Notes under the pieces: generated by a model | The model's input: only the letters and a program-made list of their open reading frames with translations | What the model was told of the DNA's origin: nothing | Database searches by the model: none | In this document: positions 31,876 to 40,378 of the stretch, in pieces | Layout of the letters: each line of letters opens with the position of its first letter | How positions within the stretch are numbered: position 1 is the first letter of the stretch | Position numbers and translations under genes: made by a program | Origin: Blautia hydrogenotrophica DSM 10507 | Lineage (GTDB): Bacteria; Bacillota; Clostridia; Lachnospirales; Lachnospiraceae | Reading direction: 5' to 3' | NCBI RefSeq assembly: GCF_034356035.1 | Contig: NZ_CP136423.1 | Span: forward strand, 434,001-498,000 | Length of the DNA: 64,000 nucleotides

Positions 31876-32025
31876 AATCATTCAATATGGCTATAAAACA
31901 ATCATAAACATTCATAAAAAGTAAATGAATAACGTAAATATGAATGTTTATGAAATATTTACAAGAAAAAAGTGTAAAAATTGTGAATTAATATGATTGA
32001 AATTGAATGATTATGAATGTATAAT
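31876..32025 (+). promoter_or_regulatory. fruK promoter with repeated FruR-like operator motifs
   Basis: A near-consensus promoter, TTGAAA (31997-32002) and TATAAT (32020-32025) with 17-base spacing, lies in an AT-rich region with matching motifs. TCATAAACATTCATA at 31902-31916 is exactly inverted as TATGAATGTTTATGA at 31939-31953; TATGAATGT recurs at 32012-32020 touching the -10; ATCATTCAAT near 31877-31886 is exactly inverted at 32002-32011. The arrangement fits DNA looping by a DeoR-family repressor, presumably the FruR encoded at 35220. Confidence 0.7.
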
Positions 32026-32060
32026 AGAGACATAAAAGAACAGTGAAAGGGGACGTAAAG

Positions 32061-32969
32061 ATGATCTACACAGTGACATTCAACCCATCTTTGGACTACA
32101 TTGTTGCTGTAGAAAATTTTAAAGTAGGAATGACAAACCGTGCCAGTCAGGAACGGCTTTTGGCTGGGGGAAAGGGAATCAATGTGTCGACGGTTCTGAG
32201 CAACTTAGGAGTGGACAGTGTAGCTTTGGGGTTCACAGCTGGTTTCACGGGAGAAGAGATTCGTAAAATGGCAGAGAAGACAGGCCTTCGGACAGAGTTC
32301 ATTGAAGTAGAGCAAGGGTTTTCCCGTATAAATATGAAACTGAAGAGTATAGAGGGGACAGAGATCAACGGGATTGGTCCTGTAATCTCGGAGAGTGAAC
32401 TGCAAAAGCTGTTGAATAGATTAGACTGTCTGAGAGCTGAAGATGTGCTGGTTTTAGCAGGTTCTATTCCTGACAGTATTCCGGATTCCATCTATCGGGA
32501 TATTATGGAGAGATTGAAAGGACGAGGGATTAACTTTGTGGTGGATGCCACCAGAGATCTTTTGATGAATGTATTGGATTGCCATCCGTTTTTGATAAAG
32601 CCAAATAATCATGAACTGGGTGAGATTTTCGGAGTGGAGCTAAATGACCGGGAGAGTGTCAAACCTTATGCAAAACAGATGCAGCAAAGAGGTGCACGGA
32701 ATGTTTTGGTCTCCATGGCTGGAGCTGGAGCGGTCTTGCTGGATGAAAACGGAGAATACTATGAGACAGCAGCGCCGAAAGGAACTTTGGTCAATGGTGT
32801 GGGAGCAGGAGATTCTATGGTAGCGGGCTTTTTGGCGGGCTGGTTTAAAAGCGGTGACTACCGGACTGCATTTAAGATGGGAGTGGCAGCGGGAAGTGCC
32901 AGCGCTTTTTCTGAGTTTTTGGCGACAGGTGAGGAAGTAGAAAAAATTTACGAGTCACTGCAAAAGTGA
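32061..32969 (+). CDS. fruK: FruK, 1-phosphofructokinase
   Basis: Phosphorylates fructose 1-phosphate from the fructose PTS to fructose 1,6-bisphosphate. The 302-residue PfkB-family kinase starts MIYTVTFNPSLDY, has the AGGKGINVS sugar-binding motif and the C-terminal PfkB signature GVGAGDSMVAGF with the catalytic aspartate. ATG 32061 has AAAGGGGA nine bases upstream; an in-frame GTG-type start at 32043 is too close to the promoter start site and is rejected. The transporter gene follows after 14 bases. Confidence 0.95.
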   Translation: MIYTVTFNPSLDYIVAVENFKVGMTNRASQERLLAGGKGINVSTVLSNLGVDSVALGFTAGFTGEEIRKMAEKTGLRTEFIEVEQGFSRINMKLKSIEGTEINGIGPVISESELQKLLNRLDCLRAEDVLVLAGSIPDSIPDSIYRDIMERLKGRGINFVVDATRDLLMNVLDCHPFLIKPNNHELGEIFGVELNDRESVKPYAKQMQQRGARNVLVSMAGAGAVLLDENGEYYETAAPKGTLVNGVGAGDSMVAGFLAGWFKSGDYRTAFKMGVAAGSASAFSEFLATGEEVEKIYESLQK

Positions 32970-32983
32970 AGGAGGGAGAAAAT

Positions 32984-34900
32984 ATGAGAATTACAGACTT
33001 GCTGGATTCTAAAAGTATTTGCCTGGAAGGAACTCCAGGTTCTAAAAATGAGGCGTTGGACCAGATGGTTGACCTAATGGCCAGAAGTGGGAAGATCAAT
33101 GATTTAGAAGCCTACCGCAGACAGGTTTATTTAAGGGAAGAAGAGAGCACGACAGGAATTGGAGATGGAATAGCAATTCCCCATGGAAAATGTGACGCGG
33201 TGACGCGGCCAGGGTTGGCGGCAATGGTTGTGCGGGAGGGAGTAGAATTTGATGCTCTAGACGGAGAACCGGTAAATTTAATTTTTTTGATTGCTGCTCC
33301 AAATACGGAGGATAACGTCCATTTGGATGTTCTAAGTAAATTATCTGTCTTATTGATGGACGAAAAGTTTGTGGAAGATTTGAAAAATGCAAAGACAGTG
33401 GATGACTTTCTTCAGATCGTGGACGCGGCAGATGAGGAAAAACCGGATTTGGATGAATCGTTGTCGGCGGATACATCAGAAAAAGAGTCAAAAGAAAAGT
33501 GTAAGATTTTAGCAGTTACTTCCTGTCCTACTGGAATTGCACATACGTATATGGCTGCAGAGGGATTAGAAAAAGCAGCAAAAGCTCAGAATTGTTGGAT
33601 TAAGGTGGAAACAAGGGGTTCTGGAGGAGCAAAAAACGTTCTCACGGAACAGGAGATTCAAGAAGCGGACTGTATTATCGTTGCGGCAGATGCGAAAGTT
33701 CCTATGGAGAGATTTCATGGAAAGCGTTTGATTGAATGTCAAGTATCCGATGGAATTAGTAAGGCAGACCAATTGATTGAGAGGGCAATTCGAGGAGATG
33801 CCCCTGTGTATCAGGCAGCGTCCGGGGCAGTCAGTGAACAAACTGCGGTTTCAGGTTCTTGGGGACACAAGATCTATATGCAGCTGATGAATGGAGTATC
33901 TCATATGCTGCCTTTTGTGGTGGGCGGTGGTATTTTGATCGCGTTGGCTTTTCTGATTGATGGTCTGAGTGTAGATATGGCTAGCTTGTCGGATGAAATG
34001 CGGGCAAACTTTGGAACGATCACACCTGCAGCGGCGGTGCTAAAAAACATTGGAGGAGTTGCATTTGGATTTATGCTGCCGATATTGGCTGGATTTATCG
34101 CGATGAGTATTGCGGACAGACCAGGACTGGCAGTGGGCTTTGTAGGAGGAGCAATTGCGGCCAATGGAAAATCTGGATTTTTGGGAGCGCTGTTGGCTGG
34201 ATTTATCGCTGGATATCTGATTCTTCTTTTAAGAAAAGCTTTTTCAAAACTTCCAGAATCTATAGAGAAGATTGCGCCGGTTTTATTGTATCCACTCTTT
34301 GGAATTTTGTTTATCGGGCTGATTATGACTTTTGTCGTGGAACCGCCGATAGGTGCTTTGAATACAGCTTTGAATACTGGGCTCACAAATATGGGCGGAG
34401 CCAGCAAAGTGGTCTTGGGAATGATCGTGGCAGGCATGATGTCTGTGGATATGGGAGGCCCGTTTAACAAAGCGGCTTATGTGTTTGGAACTGCATCAAT
34501 CGCTGCTGGAAATTATGATATCATGGCAGCAGTCATGATCGGGGGAATGGTTCCGCCGTGTGCGATTGCTCTGTCGACGTTGCTGTTCAAAAATAAATTT
34601 ACAAAGGCTGAGAGGGAGTCAGGGCCTACCAACTTTATCATGGGGCTTGCCTTTATCACAGAAGGTGCGATTCCATTTGCGGCTTCTGACCCACTGAGAG
34701 TACTGCCTTCCTGTATTTTGGGGTCTGCTGCGGCTGGAGCTCTTTCTATGGCATTTAATTGTACTCTGATGGCTCCGCACGGAGGAATCTTTGTATTTCC
34801 AGTGGTTGACCATGCAGTGATGTATTTCTTGGCATTGATTGTAGGAACAGTGTTAGGAGCTGTGGCGCTGGGCTTGCTGAAGAAGAAAGTGGAGCAGTAA
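32984..34900 (+). CDS. fruA: FruA, fructose PTS permease EIIABC
   Basis: Imports fructose with phosphorylation at C1. The 638-residue protein has three domains in order: EIIA with active His67 (AIPHGK) over residues 1-150; EIIB with active Cys181 (VTSCPTGIAHTYMA) over about 173-270; EIIC with eight to ten membrane helices over about 300-638, including the conserved GGPFNKAAY segment. ATG 32984 has AGGAGGG five bases upstream. It forms an operon with fruK. A separate HPr domain is absent, so it depends on HPr in trans; an HPr-like gene lies at 14681 of the window. Confidence 0.95.
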   Translation: MRITDLLDSKSICLEGTPGSKNEALDQMVDLMARSGKINDLEAYRRQVYLREEESTTGIGDGIAIPHGKCDAVTRPGLAAMVVREGVEFDALDGEPVNLIFLIAAPNTEDNVHLDVLSKLSVLLMDEKFVEDLKNAKTVDDFLQIVDAADEEKPDLDESLSADTSEKESKEKCKILAVTSCPTGIAHTYMAAEGLEKAAKAQNCWIKVETRGSGGAKNVLTEQEIQEADCIIVAADAKVPMERFHGKRLIECQVSDGISKADQLIERAIRGDAPVYQAASGAVSEQTAVSGSWGHKIYMQLMNGVSHMLPFVVGGGILIALAFLIDGLSVDMASLSDEMRANFGTITPAAAVLKNIGGVAFGFMLPILAGFIAMSIADRPGLAVGFVGGAIAANGKSGFLGALLAGFIAGYLILLLRKAFSKLPESIEKIAPVLLYPLFGILFIGLIMTFVVEPPIGALNTALNTGLTNMGGASKVVLGMIVAGMMSVDMGGPFNKAAYVFGTASIAAGNYDIMAAVMIGGMVPPCAIALSTLLFKNKFTKAERESGPTNFIMGLAFITEGAIPFAASDPLRVLPSCILGSAAAGALSMAFNCTLMAPHGGIFVFPVVDHAVMYFLALIVGTVLGAVALGLLKKKVEQ

Positions 34901-34923
34901 AACAAAAGTTTATGAGACTGTAT

Positions 34924-34998
34924 GCCGCGGTGAGGTATTGAATGTCGGAGTAGTGGAGTGAAAAACTAAGGACGACATTCCGCCTGACCGCGGCTTTC
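34924..34998 (+). terminator. Long hairpin after fruA, probable terminator
   Basis: GCCGCGGT (34924-34931) pairs with ACCGCGGC (34987-34994); inside, AATGTCG pairs with CGACATT. TTTCTATCT follows. With the short ORF at 35130 and a TATAAT at 35075-35080 it accounts for the gap before fruR. Confidence 0.6.
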
Positions 34999-35129
34999 TA
35001 TCTATTAAGTTAAGTAGGAAAAAAGCTGAAATAATTGTCTTTAGTATAAATAAAAACATCTTAATTGTAGACCATATAATATGAAAAAGTAATTGCTTTT
35101 GGTTGAATCTTTGGGAGATTACAGTTAAA

Positions 35130-35219
35130 ATGAAAATAGAGGTGCGCAGAGCCAATGACTATGAGCGCTTAGAGGAGATTCTTTTGGCTGTGCGGGATCT
35201 ATTTGGAGGAAGTGTGTGA
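35130..35219 (+). CDS. 29-codon ORF directly abutting fruR (leader peptide candidate)
   Basis: ATG at 35130 opens 29 codons ending in TGA at 35217-35219; the fruR ATG is the very next base. The Shine-Dalgarno sequence of fruR (TTGGAGGAAG) is inside this ORF, so translation of the two is probably coupled. The peptide is charged and helical (KIEVRRANDYERLEEILLAV), resembling the first strand and helix of a GNAT acetyltransferase, so it could also be the remnant of a lost gene. Evidence for expression is only positional. Confidence 0.4.
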   Translation: MKIEVRRANDYERLEEILLAVRDLFGGSV

Positions 35220-35969
35220 ATGTTAACTGAAAAGCGACAGGAGGAAATTTTAAGGCTTCTGACAGTAAAAGGCAGTGTGACTGTTCAGGAGTTGAAGGAA
35301 CAATTACATGCATCGGAATCGACGATAAGACGCGATTTGAATCAGATGCATCAGGAGGGGGTGCTGGTTAAAGTATTCGGTGGAGCAGTCACAGCCGAGA
35401 AGAGAGTCAGTGCCAAAGACGAGCAAGTGGCATTCAGGGAGGAGAGGAACCAGGCCGAGAAGATCAAAATTGGACAGTATGCCGCTGGGCTGATCGGGGA
35501 AAATGATTTCGTCTATCTGGATGCAGGGACGACGACAGGATATATGATTCCTTTCATCAAGGAAAAGACGGCAACCTTTGTGACGAACGCAGTGTCTCAT
35601 GGAATGCGTTTAGCACAGAATGGTTTTCGAGTAATTTTGATTGGAGGGGAGTTAAAGCTTTCGACAGAAGCGATTGTGGGAAACGAAGCCTATGTAAATC
35701 TTCAGAAGTACCATTTTACAATTGGTTTTTGGGGGACCAACGGGGTAGGACGAGAGGCTGGTTTTTCCACTCCAGACATCAACGAGGCAATGATTAAGCA
35801 GTGCGCGATGAAAAGGACTCAAAAGCGCTATGTGCTTTGCGATCATGAGAAGTTTTTACACACAAGTGCAGTCACTTTCGGCGAGTTTGAGGAGGCTACA
35901 GTTATCACGGATAAAGTCTTGGACAGCAGTTATCGCCATTGCGTTAACATTGTGGAATTAAGTGACTGA
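35220..35969 (+). CDS. fruR: FruR, DeoR-family repressor of the fructose operon
   Basis: A 249-residue DeoR-type regulator. The N-terminal helix-turn-helix (EEILRLLTVKGSVTVQELKE and SESTIRRDLNQM) is followed by the sugar-phosphate sensor domain with VYLDAGTTTGYMI and GFWGTNG. In Firmicutes such proteins repress fruRKA and respond to fructose 1-phosphate; here the gene lies behind fruA rather than ahead of fruK. The start has TTGGAGGAAG six bases upstream and abuts the stop of a 29-codon ORF. Motifs at the fruK promoter are its likely targets. Confidence 0.88.
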   Translation: MLTEKRQEEILRLLTVKGSVTVQELKEQLHASESTIRRDLNQMHQEGVLVKVFGGAVTAEKRVSAKDEQVAFREERNQAEKIKIGQYAAGLIGENDFVYLDAGTTTGYMIPFIKEKTATFVTNAVSHGMRLAQNGFRVILIGGELKLSTEAIVGNEAYVNLQKYHFTIGFWGTNGVGREAGFSTPDINEAMIKQCAMKRTQKRYVLCDHEKFLHTSAVTFGEFEEATVITDKVLDSSYRHCVNIVELSD

Positions 35970-36072
35970 GAGCAGGAAAAGAGTTGTTACACGGACAAGA
36001 TAAATACGCAAAAATGCTAATCAGATGCAATAAATTGCGAGGTAAATGGTAAAACTTCACAGAGAAGATTTC

Positions 36073-36101
36073 TTGACTTACATGATACAGAATGATACAA
36101 T
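36073..36101 (+). promoter_or_regulatory. Promoter of the Wzz/CpsD/LCP operon
   Basis: TTGACT at 36073-36078 and TACAAT at 36096-36101 with 17-base spacing, about 80 bases ahead of the first gene. Confidence 0.75.
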
Positions 36102-36181
36102 AACCACAGCTTAGTGGAAAGAGCTTTTCAGTTTAAGCGAAACAGATTTTTACTATAAATAAGAAAAAAGGAAAATATTAT

Positions 36182-36892
36182 ATGGAGACAGAACACTTAA
36201 ATGATGAATTGGAAATAGATTTGATAGATCTTCTGCTATATTTGAAAAGGAAGATCTGGTTGCTTTTGCTGGGACTGCTGGCAGGGGTTCTGCTCTCTGC
36301 ATTATTCACTTTTAAGATCGTGGAACCCATGTATGGAGCATCTTCTATGATCTATATGAGAGGAGCAGGAAATACAATATCATCTCTTCAGGATTTGCAG
36401 ATCGGGGCGGAGCTGACAAACGATTACGAGATTATCTTTACCAGCCGTCCAATTCTTCAGGAAGTCATCGATGAGTTGAAATTGGACATGGACTATAAAG
36501 AGCTTCAGGCGAGAATAGAACTTTCCAATCCTACAGATACTCGAATCTTGAAAGTAGAATATAAGGATAAAGATCCTAAGATGGCTAGCAAGGTTGTCAA
36601 TACGTTGGTTCAGGTGAGCATGGACAGTGTCAAAGAGATTGATGCAAAAGAGCCTTATTTGGTTGAGGAAGCAGTTGCTGACAATGAACCGGTATCCCCA
36701 TCGCCGAAAAAGAATTTAGCGGTAGGTGCTCTGGCAGGATTGTTTTTGGTAGGTATGGTGTTAGTGATCCGTTATGTATCCAATGATAAGGTATGCGGAG
36801 AAGACGATGTGACGAAGGCTCTTGGAGTTCCGGTTTTCTGTATTATTCCAGAGAGTGCTAGTATGCTTTACAAAGGTCAGAAAAAACGGTAA
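36182..36892 (+). CDS. Wzz/YveK-type chain-length and kinase-modulator protein
   Basis: A 236-residue polysaccharide copolymerase of the Firmicutes CapA/CpsC/YveK type. Two transmembrane helices flank an extracellular domain: about residues 26-44 and 177-197, with the conserved proline-rich approach NEPVSPSPKKNLAVG before the second helix. Its cytoplasmic end would activate the tyrosine kinase encoded 15 bases downstream. The ATG has AAGGAAA ahead of it and follows a clear promoter. No polysaccharide glycosyltransferases follow, so the polymer made with this pair must be encoded elsewhere. Confidence 0.88.
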   Translation: METEHLNDELEIDLIDLLLYLKRKIWLLLLGLLAGVLLSALFTFKIVEPMYGASSMIYMRGAGNTISSLQDLQIGAELTNDYEIIFTSRPILQEVIDELKLDMDYKELQARIELSNPTDTRILKVEYKDKDPKMASKVVNTLVQVSMDSVKEIDAKEPYLVEEAVADNEPVSPSPKKNLAVGALAGLFLVGMVLVIRYVSNDKVCGEDDVTKALGVPVFCIIPESASMLYKGQKKR

Positions 36893-36907
36893 GAGAGGAC
36901 AGACGAA

Positions 36908-37591
36908 ATGCAGGCGAAGATTGTATTACCCAATGAAGAGTTAGAGTACGGGGCAGCGGAAGCGATCAAAACTTTGCGTACAAACATCATGTATAGCGAG
37001 GATGTCAAAGCTATTATGCTGACCAGTACAATGCCCAGCGAGGGAAAGTCGACCGTTTCTTTGGAGTTGGCGAGGAGTTTTGCGGCATTAGGAAAGAACA
37101 CGGTATTGATGGACTGCGACATGAGAAAATCCTATCTGGTGAGACGTCTTGGAATACAAGAGAAAATCCAAGGAGTGAGTGAATATCTGTCTAAACAGAG
37201 CATGAAAATTGTCTATCGAACTTCCGACCCGAATTTGTCGATTATTTTCAGCGGCAGTTATCCGCCGAATCCGTCGGAATTATTGTCAGGAATACGTTTT
37301 GAAAGTTTGATGGAGACGCTGAGAGATGCGTATGACTATATTATTGTGGATGCTCCGCCTATGGGAGATTTGGTGGATGGAGCGATCATCAGCAGACAAG
37401 TGGACGGTACTCTTTTAGTAGTGAGAAATGATTTCGTGAAGACGAAAGCTGTCAAGAAGGTAAAGCAGCAGATCGAACAGAACGGTGGAAGAGTTCTGGG
37501 AGTTGCCTTGAATAGAATTAAGAAGAATCAAAAAGGCGCTTACCCTTATGGGAAGAAATATTATAGTTATGAGTATAAAAAAGAGAAGTAG
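36908..37591 (+). CDS. CpsD/YwqD-type tyrosine kinase of exopolysaccharide synthesis
   Basis: A 227-residue BY-kinase. Walker A reads TMPSEGKSTVS, Walker A' LMDCDMRKS and Walker B YIIVDAPPMGD. The C-terminus has the expected tyrosine cluster (YPYGKKYYSYEYKKEK), the autophosphorylation site of these kinases. It works with the membrane modulator encoded just upstream to control capsule or exopolysaccharide assembly. The start has AGAGGACAG ahead. Its 3' end overlaps the LCP gene in another frame, indicating coupling. Confidence 0.92.
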   Translation: MQAKIVLPNEELEYGAAEAIKTLRTNIMYSEDVKAIMLTSTMPSEGKSTVSLELARSFAALGKNTVLMDCDMRKSYLVRRLGIQEKIQGVSEYLSKQSMKIVYRTSDPNLSIIFSGSYPPNPSELLSGIRFESLMETLRDAYDYIIVDAPPMGDLVDGAIISRQVDGTLLVVRNDFVKTKAVKKVKQQIEQNGGRVLGVALNRIKKNQKGAYPYGKKYYSYEYKKEK

Positions 37592-38540
37592 ATTTTGGTT
37601 AAAAATTGCTGTTGTACTGCTAGCTGTTTTGACGGTGGCGATTGTCTTGTGGAAAATATGGCCTGACGAGGAGAAGAGCCAGGTAGAATCCAGTAATGAA
37701 AGGGCATACCGCCATATAGAAGTAGATGGTAAGCAATATGATTATAATACAAATATGCTCACGCTGTTATGCATGGGGATTGATACTACGGATGATTCAG
37801 AAGGTCAGTCAGATGTGATTGACCTGATGGTTCTGGACAGAGAGAATGAAAAAATGAAAATTCTTTCATTTTCTCGAGATTCTATGGTTCCTATCAGGAT
37901 TTTCGATGCCAGTGGAAAATCCTTGGGTTGGGAGGAACAGCACTTAGCGCTGGCTTCCTCTTATGGTTCAACTCAAGAGAGGGGCTGTCTTTTGACTTGC
38001 GAGGCAGTTTCCAAACTGATATGGGATATCCCCATTGTATATTATGCAGGAGCAAACTTATCCGCATTTGAACAGTTCCAAGATTTAGTGGGAAGTTTTA
38101 CGGTTCAGGTGCCGGATGATAGTCTGGCAAGTCTGGGAGAAGAGTATCAAAAAGGCAATACGGTGACGATCACTTCGGAAAACGCAGAACTCTTTGTGCG
38201 GTCAAGAGACACAGATGTGGACTTTTCGAATACGTCGCGTATGCAAAGGCAAAGGGTATATATCGATGGATACGTTCAGTCATTGAGGAAGCAATTGCAG
38301 GAGGACTTCAACGGCACAGTGACTAGGGCGACAGGTTTGTTGTCCCAGGTAGTGACGAATATCTCAATCGACGAAGTGTCAGATTTTGCGAAAATGATCA
38401 TGGACTATGAGTTTTCGGCGGAAGAGGACTACATAGTGGTGGAAGGCAGTGAGAAAAAGGGCCTTTTCCACGATGAGTACCACATCGATGAAACCGAATT
38501 GCAGAAGTTGATACTGGAAACATTTTATACACAAAAATAA
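37569..38540 (+). CDS. LytR-CpsA-Psr (LCP) family protein, divergent
   Basis: A 323-residue membrane-anchored protein with one N-terminal helix (about residues 10-30) and an LCP-like extracellular domain. Family marks are LTLLCMGIDTTDD, SDVIDLMVLDRENEKMKILSFSRDSMVPI and the late RSRDTDVDFSNTSRMQRQR segment. LCP enzymes attach teichoic-acid or capsule polymers to peptidoglycan. The N-terminus overlaps cpsD by 23 bases; an ATG at 37548 in the same frame is an alternative start, and neither has a strong ribosome binding site. It fits the preceding exopolysaccharide kinase pair. Confidence 0.85.
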   Translation: MSIKKRSRFWLKIAVVLLAVLTVAIVLWKIWPDEEKSQVESSNERAYRHIEVDGKQYDYNTNMLTLLCMGIDTTDDSEGQSDVIDLMVLDRENEKMKILSFSRDSMVPIRIFDASGKSLGWEEQHLALASSYGSTQERGCLLTCEAVSKLIWDIPIVYYAGANLSAFEQFQDLVGSFTVQVPDDSLASLGEEYQKGNTVTITSENAELFVRSRDTDVDFSNTSRMQRQRVYIDGYVQSLRKQLQEDFNGTVTRATGLLSQVVTNISIDEVSDFAKMIMDYEFSAEEDYIVVEGSEKKGLFHDEYHIDETELQKLILETFYTQK

Positions 38541-38559
38541 TAAAAATAGGAGGCGCAAT

Positions 38560-39147
38560 ATGAGTAAAAAAGGCTTAGTAAAAATGATTGCAGGCTGTCT
38601 GGCAGTAGTGATGACCGCAGCTACAGTGATGGCAGCACCAAGTCCAACCAAGAACGGTGCAGTATCTCAGGATTTCACTTTTACTATCAATGGTGAGAAA
38701 GCTGACCCAAGTAATTATAAGGCTGAGTTTAAGACTGATTTGGAAGACTTAGGGTTGGACAAGGCAGTCTTAGATACAATCAAAGATATCAATAAGGACC
38801 CAGAAAAAGTAAAAGATATTCTGACAGATTCTAAAACTCTGGTGGCAGAGGATGATGACATTGATGTTTCTAAGTTAGAGATGCTGACACAGATTCAGGA
38901 TTTGTCTATCGTGGACGCAAAGTCTGGTGACATCGTAAAAGATGCAAAAGATGTGACAATGACATGGGAAGTAACAAACCTGAAAGAAGGTATTGGAGAA
39001 GTACGTGTTCTGCATTACAGCACAACGAGAAACGTATGGGAAGTTCTGAAACCTGAGAAAGTTGATTTCCAGCAGAAAGCGATCACTCAGGAATTTGAAG
39101 ATCTATCTCCGGTAGCAGTTGTCTATGTGCCGGCTGATGCAAAATAA
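38560..39147 (+). CDS. Secreted protein of unknown function, exopolysaccharide operon
   Basis: A 195-residue protein with a clear signal peptide (about residues 1-26, GCLAVVMTAATVMA before the cleavage site) and an acidic mature part. The C-terminal stretch FEDLSPVAVVYVP resembles the end of beta-sandwich surface-protein domains seen in Clostridia, where a membrane anchor often follows; here the protein stops. The start has AGGAGG six bases upstream and lies 19 bases behind the LCP gene, so it is probably the last gene of that operon; a perfect terminator follows. No enzymatic motif is seen. Confidence 0.7.
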   Translation: MSKKGLVKMIAGCLAVVMTAATVMAAPSPTKNGAVSQDFTFTINGEKADPSNYKAEFKTDLEDLGLDKAVLDTIKDINKDPEKVKDILTDSKTLVAEDDDIDVSKLEMLTQIQDLSIVDAKSGDIVKDAKDVTMTWEVTNLKEGIGEVRVLHYSTTRNVWEVLKPEKVDFQQKAITQEFEDLSPVAVVYVPADAK

Positions 39148-39177
39148 AAGATTAAACTTATAATCCTGCAAAGAAAG

Positions 39178-39209
39178 CGGCTTTACCGTAGGGGTAAAGC
39201 CGTTTTTTT
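39178..39209 (+). terminator. Intrinsic terminator of the Wzz/CpsD/LCP operon
   Basis: CGGCTTTACC (39178-39187) pairs perfectly with GGTAAAGCCG (39193-39202) and is followed by seven T. Confidence 0.92.
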
Positions 39210-39216
39210 GTGTTTA

Positions 39217-39264
39217 TAGGAAAGACGTTGTTGCGTTAATGTGAAAAAGAGAAAATCTTTCCTA
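39217..39264 (+). repeat. Family A first-hairpin module, solo copy (A5)
   Basis: TAGGAAAGA at 39217-39225 pairs with TCTTTCCTA at 39256-39264. It starts seven bases after the T-tract of the preceding terminator; the inner stem is degraded. Confidence 0.65.
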
Positions 39265-39276
39265 TTGATGGGTCTC

Positions 39277-40092
39277 TCATCGAGAAAAAATTTTTCTTAA
39301 TATACAACTGATAATTCCGGCGATACCTAGCTTGAACAACAGATCAAACATGGAACCGTAGACCATGAGGGCTCCTCTGACACCAATCAGTGGGGCGGGA
39401 GTTTCCGGAACCATGAAAAACAGTATCTTGGCGGCGAAAGAACCGGTGCAGATTAGGATGAAAGAAAACATCCCACGGCCTGTATCTGATTTAAAACTGC
39501 GCCCTTGTCGGTTGCTGACTCTAGGACCGGAGGTAGCCCAGAGGAAAGAGATTATTTCGAACAGCAATAGAACTAGAGCGACTGCGACATAAGCGCCAAG
39601 TATATAATTGCGATCAGAGACTACTGTGGCGATGGCACCGTAAGTAGAATGGTTTGTCCAGAATTTATAGGCCATCAGACAAGTGATAAGGAACATTAAA
39701 ATTAACGAAGCTGTCTTACATATCTTTTGGATAACTGAGCTGGTCGCTTTGACACTGGCATGCGCTGTCTTTTTTACGGGTGAGGCAAAATTAGGAATCC
39801 TGCGAGCTTTCTTTTTACGTTTGTCCCGGGACGGAGAAGCCTTCTGATAATTCTGTCGGGATTTGGGTTCTGAAGAGCGACGATAGTCCTTCTTCGTGTA
39901 TCCAGATTTTGGGCTTCTTTCAGAGGGGGCTCGGTAAGGCTGAGAATAAATGTCTTCTGAAAAATTACTGTCGATTGAGGTCTTGTATGTAGGGTAATCA
40001 TTTTGGTCATCGACGGGAATTTCTGGAAACTCTTCTTCGTAGGTGACTTCAAAATTTTCATCAAAAATATCTTTTCTATTTTTTGTGTCCAT
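39277..40092 (-). CDS. Membrane protein with long basic N-terminal tail, unknown
   Basis: A 271-residue protein. The first about 125 residues are hydrophilic: an acidic start, then a strongly basic, Ser/Arg/Lys-rich stretch (PSRDKRKKKARRIP). The remainder has about four transmembrane helices (roughly 130-148, 160-182, 205-225, 240-262). I do not recognise the family. It is a single minus-strand gene facing the exopolysaccharide operon; its start region has CTCCTT-type complement (AAGGAG on the minus strand). Function unknown; a nucleic-acid or envelope role cannot be told apart. Confidence 0.6.
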   Translation of the reverse strand: MDTKNRKDIFDENFEVTYEEEFPEIPVDDQNDYPTYKTSIDSNFSEDIYSQPYRAPSERSPKSGYTKKDYRRSSEPKSRQNYQKASPSRDKRKKKARRIPNFASPVKKTAHASVKATSSVIQKICKTASLILMFLITCLMAYKFWTNHSTYGAIATVVSDRNYILGAYVAVALVLLLFEIISFLWATSGPRVSNRQGRSFKSDTGRGMFSFILICTGSFAAKILFFMVPETPAPLIGVRGALMVYGSMFDLLFKLGIAGIISCILRKIFSR

Positions 40093-40378
40093 AAACTTTC
40101 TCCTTATACGTAGTTAGGGACTCTCGGAAATTCTTTTTTTCATCTTTACAGAGGATAAACATCATTTCATGAATTTGAGAATGAAACGATTTCGAGAGTA
40201 TACGGATTTATTTTATAAGGTTATTCAGGCTGTTGCAAGGGAGATAACAAAAAATTTAGAAAGATATCAGTTTTTCTTTAGACTTATTAAAAGAGATTTT
40301 GTGTCCTGTAAGATGCTTAAATGAAGCGTACCAGGCGCTCCCGTCTTTTGACTAAGAACAGGAGCGCCCGGGTGGAAC

